DNA of 64,000 nt. Origin: Ancylostoma caninum (Eukaryota > Nematoda > Chromadorea > Rhabditida > Ancylostomatidae). This document shows, in pieces, positions 1 to 10,072 of the stretch. The stretch is from the NCBI GenBank assembly GCA_037903475.1, contig JBAJFG010000309.1, positions 2,225,001 to 2,289,000 on the forward strand, read 5' to 3'. Under the pieces are notes generated by a model that was given only the letters and a program-made list of their open reading frames with translations, was not told where the DNA came from and did no database searches. The position numbers and the translations under genes were made by a program. Every line of letters starts with the position of its first letter. Position 1 is the stretch's first letter.

Positions 1-480
1 AAAGCCACACTTTTCCTCTCAAAATAGGGACTGCATTCGGACAAGACATCGACATGACCGTAGAAACTCGCCAGTCATTACATGTGGATTTCCGTCCGTG
101 AAACTTGATCAGGCTGACGCGGACTTTCTAGAAGCGAACGATATTTATTTGACGAGTACAAAAATACGTGGAGAACGCCAAATTCCACGCGTTTTAGTGG
201 GTCTTGACTATTATCATGACCTAGTTACCATGTAACTAAAACCCCCTCTGGATTACAAATTGCCATGACGGTTTCGGTCTCACAGTTTAAGGTAGTGGGT
301 TGACCGAGGTAAATCATGTTGAATCCGTCAGTTATAACCTGACAGCTATGTGGGAAAACACCGAGGACCACGCTCTCACGCTCTCCAAAAAGGCTCTGGA
401 CTCGGTTTACTGAGAACAAGAGCAAAGAGGCGTAAGAGAGGCGAAAAGCTCTCGAAGTACTCGGATACGTGCAAAAATGA
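1..480 (+). pseudogene. BEL/Pao-type retrotransposon fragment, decayed
   Basis: Bases about 95-235 translate (+) to a segment running from LDQADADFLEAND through IRGERQIPRVLVGLDYYHDLV and then a stop. A short acidic stretch followed by a P-x-L-[LI]-[GV]-x-D-Y-x-x-[DL]-L-V block is characteristic of the aspartic protease-like domain (DUF1758 type) upstream of reverse transcriptase in BEL/Pao elements. After the stop, a further frame reads PSGLQIAMTV and then LTEVNHVESVSYNL, which resembles the region linking protease and RT, but with a frameshift and another stop near 410. It is therefore a relic cut by the window edge. No LTR is visible. The family call rests on motif memory only and is moderate. 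Confidence 0.45.
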
Positions 481-1600
481 AATTTACCACGCCTAGACCT
501 ACCTCATTTTCACTGAAGGAAAATGCGATGGATGTCGCAAAAAACTATTTTGTACTCATGAATAGGCTACAATTTTCACAGCTCCAACGGTCTGCCGTCA
601 ACGTCAAGCCACCTATCACATCGTCCAGCCGCCTTTCGCATCCAGCGTCGCCCAGCCCCTTTCGCCTAAAGCACCTTCAACCCGCGCCATGGCATTTTTC
701 GCCTTATTCAAGAACTTTCCTGCGAAATTTGTCGTTCAGAGACGACTATGTGCGCTGCAATTATCTCACGCAAACACTAACCTTAGTGCCTGTTAGGCTG
801 GGTTAAACCGATATTGATTCTAGATTTTTGATTGGATCTGTGATTCTAGCGCACTTTGGCTCCTAGGATAGACTTTACTAACCTTTTACGGCTCAGGGTG
901 GGCTATGAAATTGCTCTGGTGTGAGCTGTGATGTACGATACCAGCGGTGAACGTGGCTACTATAAGGATCACCGCTTTGTCAATGAAAGGATTCATATTT
1001 TCCCATTATACCCATCCTTATCCGAGTGCCGGCCTCAGGGGTGGCAATTCAAAAGAGGAAGCCTTTAAAAAAACCATTGCAAAAACACTTCACGTTTTTT
1101 TTTCTCAAAATTGAAGACAGTTCCACAAAAGATTATGATTGGAGCGCGCCAGTATACACGGTTTAAGTGCTATGCGGCGTCGAATCCCACCCTGGTCCTT
1201 GTACTAACTTCTCTTTTGAGATAACACCTTCTAAATCCTGCTGGTGAATATCAACCACCTATTGCGACGTCTTCCCTTCTCCTGCCCCTCTCATTCTCAT
1301 TGAACTGAAAAATCTTGCTGTTCAAGCCGGTTTTTTAAGATATTGTTCCGCGGTCAGTGGGCATGAAAAGCAGGTCAACGCCCGACACTCTTCATGTTCG
1401 GGGAAGAACAGCGACGGTCTTGCATCAACCCGAATGGTTCTCCTTTTAGCCCAAGATTCGCCCGACAGCGCGTCTGGCCCACAACATGTGCGGTTCAGCT
1501 AGTAGTTGGCCCGGTATATGTCCTCGTACAAACCTTTCGTCTTTGATTTGCTGGCGGATGGGACGGCACTCGCCCTTGCAATTGTCTGAGCATACGATGA
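480..1600. other. no recognisable gene
   Basis: Only short, unconvincing open frames occur here. The 109-residue plus frame from 477 may be the tail of the retroelement relic to its left, but it has no motif I recognise. No splice-flanked exon chain or inverted repeat was found. Confidence 0.4.
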
Positions 1601-1790
1601 AGGATGGGGCCGAACTCATCGATGACGCAGCTCAGACCCACGCGTTTACGGCCTCGTGGCGGCCGCACGTTCTTTCCACTGAGGATGCACATGCTGCGTA
1701 GTTGGAAGCCCATGGAAGACCTTCGTAAATGGATGCATGCGTCTGATGCACGCGCCCTAGTATAAACTGCCCCATAAAAGAGAAGAGGCG
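1600..1790 (+). repeat. dispersed repeat related to the MITE that hosts the giant palindrome
   Basis: The block with GACGCAGCTCAGACCCACGC near 1625, a GC-rich GGCCGCACGTTCTTT near 1662, AAATGGATGCATGCGTCTGA near 1726 and CTAGTATAAACTGCCCC near 1758 matches, in the same order, the sequences that flank the giant palindrome: AGCTCAGACGCACGCG before 14800 and AAATGGATGCGTGCGACTGA plus CTAGTGTAAATTGCCC after 24938. Here the two halves are contiguous, so this copy shows the arrangement before the insertion. Its outer left end is not clear. Confidence 0.5.
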
Positions 1791-2384
1791 GGTACGATAC
1801 CGATGGAAGGAAGGTGAGCTAGACGGGCGAGAGTTGACACAGATGAGGTCTGCGCTGGCACGGGTGCTGAGGAAATTATAGGAAACGAGCTACTGGTAAG
1901 GAAGAGATGCGCCGGCCCTCAGTAGTGAGGAACACGTCATTGAACGGGTCCATGGCTGCGTCAGTGGTGCGTCGGCGTCCACGGTAAGGGGGATGCCACT
2001 GGATGGGTCCAGAGCTGCGAGTGCGGTGTGGTGGGGCCCAGTAGCGGAGAACGTGCCACTCGAACGAGTGGCGAGCAAAGCGAGACTAAAGGAAGCCTGA
2101 GAGTTTGGGTTAGCAGGAGGATCAGGCCGGTACTACATAATGGATCGTAGAGGACCCACTCTCTACGAGTGTTCAAGGTCGCAGCGCTTATGCTGTACAG
2201 TTCATTCAAATGACGGGAGAAGGGCCATAGACTGATTCGCTGCCATTTTCAATCAATATCAAGCATGCTTGATAATGTGTACAAATATACCGCGTGAATT
2301 TACGTAAATGCACCAACATTTACTCCCTTCCGAACACCGTATACCCATAACTTTCTCAGAGATTCCGGAACGACGAACACAGAC

Positions 2385-3070
2385 CGAACACGTTCTAGTA
2401 CCACTTAACGAGGTGGAAGCTTATTTTTCGCGCCACGAGCTGCGTTAGCCCCGAAAAGGGTGCGTTTCCGGGGCGATGGACTAATTTGCATGTCTCTCAC
2501 CTAGGATCGCAGCTCAATCTGGGCGCAGGGCTGTGTTCCTACTGTAGGCTTGGGTAAGTAGATGTTTACCCAAACTCATCCAAAAATAGTCCCGAACGAG
2601 TACGCGCTTAACGTGACAGCGCTTGGTAGACTCAGCGGTCCCGCGCTGACCTCCAGATACGCGCCGCACCCACACGCATCCGCGCCGCACGGATCTCGTC
2701 TCACCGATTATTGCACATGGCCACGGTTTTACCCGGGCCTCAGCCGGCCTGACGAGACTCGCAGTGCTCGCCTTGCCTAGGTCGAAGCGGGGACACGACT
2801 AAGCTCTGCTGCTCAACCAACGGCTTATGTATACCACCCAAGAGGCGGGTCAACACTTGGCAAGGAGCAGGTAGAACGCAGGACATGGGGGCAGAACGCA
2901 GGTTGGACGGCTTCACAGTCAATCGGGCAGCAACTAGCCCCCACAACGCAGCCGAAACACGGGGTTTGCTGCTCTTAGCGGTCGTAATGCCGCAGTTCTT
3001 CCCCTTGCAGCAATGTCTGTATTCCATTTCTTGAGGGTGCGGCTTGGCAGATTCTGCTGCGTTGCCCTAT
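2385..3070 (+). repeat. dispersed repeat, copy 1 (partner at 9055-10050)
   Basis: Several blocks occur in the same order in both copies: CCGAACAC at 2386, GCTTATTTTTCGC at 2418, TTTGCATG at 2485, CAATCTGGGCGCAG at 2515, a CAGCCG(G/A)CCT block at 2742, TATGTATACC at 2825, GTAGAACGCAGGACATGG at 2871, CGAAACACGG near 2953 and GCCGCAGTTCT at 2989. The copies are clearly diverged. A TATA-like element and a length near 700 bp would suit a solo LTR, but no TG...CA boundary is convincing. The open frames within it look non-coding. Confidence 0.5.
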
Positions 3071-3879
3071 CCAGTTATCTGAGTTGGCGCATTTCATGAA
3101 AATGAAGATGAGAGGTGGTTGAATCTTGAGAATGGAAAGGAAAGTGTGACTGTAATTTTCAGGACTCAGAAGCCAACTGTATGCCGTAGACTCATCCCCA
3201 AGATCAAGAAGACTGTTTCTGGACAAACACTCATTCCACTAGAAGAATTACTGAGGGATCGGTGGTATATCAAGGCAGGTTTCTCTTCTGCTTAAAAACC
3301 TTACAGAACAATTATAATGAGGGGGTCGTAAATGTTGACACAGTCAAATTATTCTGCAGATGAACAGCGTCCTAGAAAATCTTACGCTTGCGCATCCGAG
3401 ATGGGGGCCACGTTTTAGCGAACACAAAAAATCAATTCTTGTTTGGAGCGAGCTTCGTTCCTGTGAAACCAGTCACTATTTCGCCACCAGACATTGTTGC
3501 CGAGGCGCCACAAGTGAAGCATTTTTGTTCCATGTTGCAAAGAGGTCAGCCTCTGGTGACTTGATACATTTATAAAAAGTGAAGCAGGTTTTAGCCCCCA
3601 AGTGCCATATCAAATTCACTCTTTGTTCGCGATATTATCATTGTATTGAAATTTTCGATGAAAAATTTTATAGAAAATCATACAACTGCAACAGTCGCTG
3701 GTTTTTTGCCATTCTTACAGCAGGAGCTCGACTTCCCTGCTTCAAAAACCTGTGAACTGCGAGGCAAGGGAGTGAGTCGGGCAGTGCTAGAGGTCACTGG
3801 CTTCGGCAAATCGATTCTCGTTCAATAGACATTCTTGTGGTCTGATAATCGGCGCATGGTTAGAGCTAAATTAATGCTA
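3070..3879. other. no recognisable gene
   Basis: AT-rich DNA with scattered open frames of 60-83 residues and no motif or splice pattern that I recognise. Confidence 0.35.
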
Positions 3880-3981
3880 TTAGGCTGGTGAGGAACTCTT
3901 GAGCCGTTTGAGACTTTTTTCTGTTTCATTTTATTACTCAGCATAAAGTGAAATTTGCTCAACAATATAATAAACAGTAAG

Positions 3982-4660
3982 TCACTGCATTGTCCCACCT
4001 AATGGGCAGGTCCGCGGTCTCCTTCTCCCAGAACTGGAGGAGGTGGGAGCCAAAGAAATCGCTGACCGCCCTCTCAACATCGTCAACTTTGGTAAATTTT
4101 TCCTTAGCTCGGAATGCCTTGGAGAAGCAAAATAAATGTCAGTGGAAGGGGCAACGTCAACAGTAGGGTCGGTGGGGAACCGTGACCCAGCCGAGCTACT
4201 CCGATTTTCACTAGACTCTTTAGCTAAATTGCGCCTAGCGTCATCACGACATAGGTGTACTAGAAACGCGTTTCGTTCGTTTTTCTCGAACAGCATCCGC
4301 GACTTTCTCGAGCTGATTTGCGTAGGTTCTATCGGTGACTGTGTGTGTTTGCGGGAGCAGCTCGTAATACAACATTCCGCGCGAATTCCAGAAGTAGCAG
4401 AGGAAACACTTGTTTGGGTGGGGTGCGATTTGACGGATCTTCTCCTCTACGGATCCCCATGTATTAGAATCGTAGAGGACCCAATTCTCATCTCCACTTA
4501 TCGGGTATTCCGAAAACTCTTTTCGGTGCGGGCAGAGTAGGAAAAACTGATTACGGCTTGGAGAACCTCTTGTGGTCTTGACGTCGTAATCAAAATTAGG
4601 AAAGACAATTCGGCTACATATGCCTACTATAGAGAAGCCCCGAGTTTGGTCTACAACTCC
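3982..4660 (-). pseudogene. mariner transposase pseudogene
   Basis: Minus-strand translation from about 4500 gives ISGDENWVLYDS, the block around the first catalytic aspartate, followed by a HPNKCFLCYFWNSRG segment and MLYYELLPQTHTVT, which correspond to the usual mariner order of [TS]GDE-x-W, K-x-x-LC-x-WW and Y-x-ELL. After a frameshift near 4250, the frame reading AFRAKEKFTKVDDVER, AVSDFFGS and LPIRWDNAV matches the mariner C-terminus. The central part with the second and third aspartates is not readable. Transposition in trans would need an intact relative. It is clearly non-functional because the frame changes at least once and there is no N-terminal DNA-binding domain. Confidence 0.7.
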
Positions 4661-5264
4661 CACACGGTAGATCATGGGTACCGATCAATAATCAGAAGTT
4701 CTGGAACTTTCAAAAAAATTGGCTCAAAACCTTCTCACCATCCTAATACATAATGGGCAATTAAAAATTTCTCTGGGAGCTCCTCATTTTTCCCGAGAGC
4801 CCGAACAACAAAAATAAAGCGCTCTCCACGGTGTGGCAGAATGGTGTGATTTCCACAGAGCACTTGGAACTTGTCCCAAAATTCCACCGAATAATGTCCG
4901 CAAACTGTTGATATTTGCAGCCTCAGTGGAAGAAATCCCGCTTCAATTCGCTCCAACTCCAGAGAAAAAAAAAGCATGATCAAAATTTTGTTTTACCAAG
5001 TTTGGTCCCACTGCCTGTGACCGCTCCACAATAAAATGGGGAGGGAAAGTACCAGGGAGAATAAATATGGCCTCGAGATTACTTCAGCCAAATTTGGTTA
5101 GTCTCATGCAACTTCATGGTAAAATTTTTATTCGTGCAGTGCAGTTACCGAGTTTGCATTTTTGAAGGGTTCACTCCGAAATTCATCACATTTTCAAATC
5201 GAGGCGAAAAAATATATGTATTTCACTTTCCAATATGTTCGTGGGATCGTGTCCTTTAGATTAG

Positions 5265-5282
5265 ACTTTAGATTAGACTTTG
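5265..5282. repeat. short tandem duplication
   Basis: A TTTAGATTAGAC unit occurs twice in tandem just upstream of the right end of the mariner element. It looks like simple slippage. Confidence 0.5.
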
Positions 5283-5383
5283 GAACATTATCTAGATATG
5301 CGCAAAGTCTTATCTGTTTTCATTCATTAAAAGCCTTTGAAAATGCCTATGTGAAAACAGCGGAAACTTGTGCTACAACCTAA

Positions 5384-6220
5384 TAGTTTTCCTAAAGGAG
5401 ATCCATCTACATCCAACTACAGGAAATTTTTCACCTCCTCGTCTATCATCCAAGCAATCCTTTAAGGGGCATTTTCTTGCTTGTTACAATTAGGGCTGGA
5501 TCCCGAGGATAACCATCGATTCCGTTCCCAGCGGCCTAGAATCGGTAGTTTTCTCAGGATCCAGCTGAATGCGACCAGCTGCACGAGGATGCGCACCGAA
5601 AGGAGCAGAAATCGAGTGGGACTCAGTCAAGAAATCGTCCGGCAACAGTTCTGTGTTCTAAGACGTTGGTGCACTTGTGGTTAACAGCAGCGAACTGCAT
5701 GGACACACTTTAAAGAGAGCGCCCAAGCTCAGGGTCAGTTTGGTATCCGAAGAATGACGATGACGATAAATATGATATTCGTCTCACTCAAAAGTGCAGA
5801 AAACCCTTTTCCATAACTGTTTCATTTCGGGGAAGTAGAGCAGAGTGCACATAGGTAGCTCGTACATGGAGTTGTGCAACGATCTATCGAGCTATTGCTG
5901 TGCTTCTGTGGCCACTCCATGCCGGCATGCGCGCAGAGCCTTGCACTCGACCTCTCGTTTGTACAGCGATATGACATTTTTGAGTTCACGCTCGCTCATC
6001 ACCATAAATTGAATGTTCATAGATTCGGACGTTTGGAACGACGGTGACTTTTACCCACTCTTGGCGGATGCAGGCTTCTGGCAGATAGTCGCGCATGGAG
6101 CAGGAATACTTGCTGAAGGTGCGGATGGAGCAGGAAAACCTGCTGTGAGCGCTCATGAGGCAGGGTATATGCAGGTATCCCTATGTACTGTTTTTGTTTT
6201 CTCCATTGCCAAGTGGTAAC
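5384..6220. other. no recognisable gene
   Basis: No exon chain was found. Near 6090-6160 there are imperfect direct repeats of a GGAGCAGGAA(T/A)A motif spaced about 33 bp apart. The reading frame across 6013-6219 simply follows those repeats. Confidence 0.35.
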
Positions 6221-6227
6221 CGAAGTG

Positions 6228-6446
6228 TATATAAGCCGGCAGACGGCTGTGAAAGCTTAGTCTAGTCTCCGCTCTGGCTGGCCCAGGGTACCAGCCAGAT
6301 AAGGTGCGTGGGATGTGGTCGCGTGTCTACGCGGCGCGGATGGGAAGATCCCCCTCGCCGCAGATGTGGAGCGCTGATGCAGGGAGCACATACGTGCCCG
6401 GCAAACTCATTTTTGCACTATTTTTGTACTCACCGGTTGCAATAAA
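6228..6446 (+). promoter_or_regulatory. TATA box to AATAAA block, possible solo LTR
   Basis: TATATAAG at 6228-6235 is followed by a GC-rich 200-bp stretch and then AATAAA at 6441-6446. A promoter and a polyadenylation signal about 200 bp apart with no open frame between them is the usual layout of an LTR U3-R-U5. No flanking target duplication or TG...CA ends were established, so a small non-coding gene or chance remain possible. Confidence 0.25.
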
Positions 6447-6939
6447 ACATGACCTGCTTTAATCCTGCCATTCCCGTTGTAGGATCACGGCAGGTCGCAT
6501 GCAAGATAAGGAGCAACTAACGGCGGAATAGGCGCGCCAACTCCGCCCACTTTTGCTTTTGTCCCGCAGTGCTACGCTGAAAGAAACGGAGTGGGCCGGC
6601 GCTCCAAACGCCCAAATCTCTGTCGCCCGAGTGGATGTTCGTTGACTTTTATGGCTACCCCTTATTTGGCGCCATTCTACTTTCATGAACCCAAAGATTC
6701 CTCGGAGATTTTTGGGTAAACTTGGCACAAGGGGTGAAAGTTTGTCTGACCTTCTGAGCGCTTATATCGTATTCATTTTGTACCGTAACCCCCTTTTTTG
6801 GGATCACAGAAGGTGTGCTATAGATATGGTACTTTACGAAATCCTCTCAAATCTTGTTTAATGGAGTTTTTGACGCTGATGTCAACATTATCTTGTATGC
6901 CGTCTCCGTTTTCTTCGCATCTGGAACTTGCTTTTCCAA

Positions 6940-7055
6940 AAGCATGTCGACAACTTGGTTTAGCACATCCTTGTCGACAACCTGTTAGCATAAAACCTGG
7001 TCGACAATTTGTTTTCCTTTTCCCTTGCCGACAAGCTGTCGATCGTATGAACTTG
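6940..7055. repeat. degenerate tandem repeat around GTCGACAA
   Basis: Four spaced copies of a motif close to TTGTCGACAACYTGTT lie about 25-30 bp apart. The same motif family recurs in 8320-8560. The internal GTCGAC and TTGTCGACAA cores are palindromic. Confidence 0.6.
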
Positions 7056-8320
7056 TTCTTGACCCATTCTTCACTGACAATCTGTGAGCTCTATAAAATT
7101 GCCCAAGTAGGACTTGTGGAGGATAGCGTAACTGTCTTTCACTAGCAAACAAATTGCTTCACAAAACTGTACCTTAGGAACCATTGCCCTGAGGCCTGAC
7201 GCCGGGACGGCCGTTGGCGCCCATGGCTGGCTGGCCGATGGCAGCCCATCTGACCCTAGAAATTTGGCCAGCGATTCCCACACGTAAGCGCTTCCGCGGA
7301 GGCGCTCCGCGCAGTGCGGCCGGCTCAGACGATATAAGAATTTCTTCGAGAATGCCGTTGAATCTTGTTGGGAACATTTTACTTTACGTGGAAGGGGAGT
7401 CTCTAATAGTAGTCAAAACAATAATTCTTTTTGAGAGAAAGGCAAACTTCTGGCTTCGGTTCTTTGTTCAGTCTTAATTTCTCCTCTGCTCTGCAACACC
7501 TTTGAATGCCGTGACTTTTGCGAATCTCTTCACAGACACAAAAGAACTTTCGTTACTAAAACCGATGTATGTACGAGCATTCTGTTAATAATCGTTATCA
7601 TCACAGTTGCCCATGGTAATACACTACGCTAGGCCTAGTGTTGTTTTAACTGCTGATAGTGATAGTACAATATTTTTAGGAGGTGATAGTACAATATTTT
7701 TGGCAGAACATTTGATAGGCTGCCAATAAAGGCCAGTGAGATACAACAAGTCTTTTTCGAGCTTAACATAATGTATTACCGAGAGCAACAGTGATGCTAG
7801 CCATTATTGACAGACTGCTCCTACCTACTACATCGTTTTCAGTAACAAAAGTCATCGTTTGTGAGGAGACTCGCAAAAGTCACGGCATTCTTTCCTCAAA
7901 AACAAAACGAACACGTCAGCGAAAGAGATCACTTAGAGACGAAATCTAGCGCAAATGAGAAGTATTGGGTGCCGCCCTGTGCGCCTAGCATCGTATCCTT
8001 CAATTTCATTCTAATAAAGTCAAGCATGATTAACACTGAAAAATAAGAGATAAGTCATCATAACTGTAAACACTTGCGCACTTTGGGAAAGAAATACAGC
8101 GCCACATCTTCAAAATTCATAAAATGGCCACGCATGACCCCATCTAAAATAGCGGCCAAGTTTGGCTCACTCATTTGGCCGTTCAGTGATGGCCAAGTGG
8201 TGCGGGCATCACGTTGACCCAGGCTTCTGGCCACTCGTGCCGGCATCAGGCCTCTGGTGTTTTCAATAGTTGGATCGTATGCTACGCGGGTATGGGAACT
8301 TGATTCTCTCTCGTCGACTG
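7055..8320. other. no recognisable gene; short tandem duplication at 7660-7705
   Basis: A 23-24 bp unit GTGATAGTACAATATTTTT is duplicated in tandem near 7660-7705. The rest has open frames of 60-115 residues without recognisable motifs. The GC-rich patch around 7200-7330 contains short inverted segments but no clear element boundaries. Confidence 0.35.
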
Positions 8321-8560
8321 GTTGTTCAGTTAAGAGGTTGTTGACAGGGCCAACAGCTTGTCTGTAAGTTGTTTTCTCGGAGAAGCTGGCCGATAACTTG
8401 TTTTTTTCTCTTGCCTTTCGGCAAGTTGTCAGGAGGAAAGCTTGTCGACTTGGTTTCGTGTGGCATGATGACGTCAAGCTTGTTCTCAACGATTTGATAG
8501 TTAAAAGCTTGTTTGCATACTGTTTTTAGGCAAAGCTGGGCCGACAACTTGTTTTGGATT
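8320..8560. repeat. second cluster of the GTCGACAA-type degenerate repeat
   Basis: Motifs such as AGCTTGTCTGTAAGTTGTTT, GGCCGATAACTTGTTTT, GGCAAGTTGTCAGGAGGAAA and GCCGACAACTTGTTTT recur roughly every 40-60 bp. They belong to the same family as the array near 7 kb, in more diverged form. The 143-residue minus frame over this block is a by-product of the repeat. Confidence 0.55.
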
Positions 8561-9054
8561 CTGAGAATCTTCCGGTACTAATTTTGAGCCAGAAAAAATT
8601 TGATGTTTTTTGGTCGTGGAAGGGAGGTAGTATCAAATAAGCGGTAGCCATAAAAGTCAACAATAAACATCCATTCAATTTATGGTAGAGGGGGAACGGG
8701 AATTCAAAGATGTTACATCGCTGTATACATGTTAGGTCAAATGTGATTCGCAGACATTTGGTGACAGCGGGGCTACCGAACAATTGCGGCGCAACCCGTG
8801 TACGAGCTATCGATGAGACGGGCGCACTATTTCTCCAAAATGATATTGTTTGAGGAATAATTTTCTGCATTTTTGAGTTGAAATACGTACATCCTTCTAA
8901 TCAGCACCTCTCCTAGATTCCTTTGATACCCAGCGTTCCAAATTGACCTTGACCTTGGACATGGCCTTAAGACACCCGTCAAAATAATAATATGACTGTG
9001 ATAGGCTGACTAGCGTTTTCTTTCGACTCAGGGATTAAGGACGGCAACTCAAGC

Positions 9055-10050
9055 CGAACACATTCCAAAAGCAGTCATTCTCCAAGGTCATGGCTTATTT
9101 TCGCCCCATGAGCCGCGATTGATGCAATTCCTTCTCCTTAAATTTGTGATTCGTTTGCATGCCACAAGCCTAGAATGACAACTCAATCTGAGCGCAGAAT
9201 TGTATTTATGCTGAAGGCTAAGGTGAGCGCATGCGTACCCAAGCTTAGGCAAAAGTGCTCCAGTGTTCCTCAACACGTATGAGCTTTCCGGTGCAGCGCT
9301 TCTTGGACGCGGCGGTCCTGCGGTGGACATACATATAGTGGAGTCGTTTTGACAGTGCGTTTTCCGCGACAGCGGCTCCCTGGCATTGGAGCACGCAGCG
9401 CGGTCGGTCAAAAAGTTGACCTATGATTCATCTAGTATCTTTGAAGAGTTTTGTAGCTTGTTTCTTCTTGTATTGTTCTTTCTCAGCTCTTAGAACAAAT
9501 GAAGAAGGGAACAGACGATAAAACCCGTCAGAGAACCCGGATCCAACGTGGGTCAACTGTTTGACCAACCGCACTGCGTGCTCCAATGCCAGCGGGGCCG
9601 CTACTGCGGACAACGCACTGTCAAAACGACTTCACTATATATGTAGTTCCACGCTGCACCCGCGCGCGGGCGCACCGCACGTATCTTGTCTGACCAATTG
9701 TTCATTGGGCCTCGTCTTCCCCCATGTCTCAGCCGACCTAACCAGTCTCGCTAGGCTCACCTTGTTTAGTTGATACAAAGAAAAGACTGAGCTCAGAAGC
9801 GCAACCACTGGCTTCCACTGGCTTATATGTATACGTCTCACAGAGGGTGGGTCGTCGCGTGACAAGGAGTGGGCAGAACACACTTGAACGGCACCATAAT
9901 TAATATGGTCTGCAGCTGATCTCGTAGGCGAAACACGGAGGTGCTGCTCGCAGCAATGGAAATGCAGCAGTTCTCTCTTTTCTTGTGACAGTGGCTTGAC
10001 AGGTCCTGCTGCTTTGCCTTTTCCAGTCATCAGACGACGACAGAGCATTG
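9055..10050 (+). repeat. dispersed repeat, copy 2 (partner at 2385-3070)
   Basis: This shares the ordered blocks listed for the copy at 2385, including CCGAACACATTC, TGGCTTATTTTCGCCCCATG, CAATCTGAGCGCAGAA, CTTATATGTATACG, GACAAGGAGTGGGCAGAACA and CGAAACACGGAGGTGCTGCT. It is about 300 bp longer than its partner, mainly because of the foldback at 9300-9660. Its right end lies some 20 bp before the first recognisable kinase exon, and it may have replaced or displaced that gene's 5' exon. Confidence 0.5.
9300..9660. repeat. foldback (inverted repeat) inside the dispersed repeat
   Basis: About 110 bp on the left (with TGGAGTCGTTTTGACAGTGC, GGCATTGGAGCACGCAG and GGTCAAAAAGTTGACC) reappears in reverse complement at about 9545-9655 (GGGTCAACTGTTTGACCAAC, GCGTGCTCCAATGCCAG, GCACTGTCAAAACGACTTC). 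The loop is about 120 bp. The arms carry many substitutions, so it is not recent. Confidence 0.7.
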
Positions 10051-10072
10051 ACACAGATTTTTCACATTTAAG

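Larger units (their letters stand above)
3880..5383 (-). mobile_element. decayed mariner element
   Basis: The candidate left end is TTAGGCTGGTGAGGAACT after a TA at 3878-3879. The right end reads ...TGCTACAACCTAA and is followed by TA at 5384-5385, as expected for mariner insertion. The two termini match only loosely beyond the first eight bases or so, in keeping with age. The interior carries a minus-strand transposase relic ending near 3982. The length (about 1.5 kb) slightly exceeds a typical 1.3-kb mariner, so a small insertion is likely. Confidence 0.55.

Noticed and set aside
4735..4983. 82-aa minus ORF as the N-terminal half of the mariner transposase
   Set aside because: It lies in the right place but shows none of the helix-turn-helix motifs; probably unrelated sequence.
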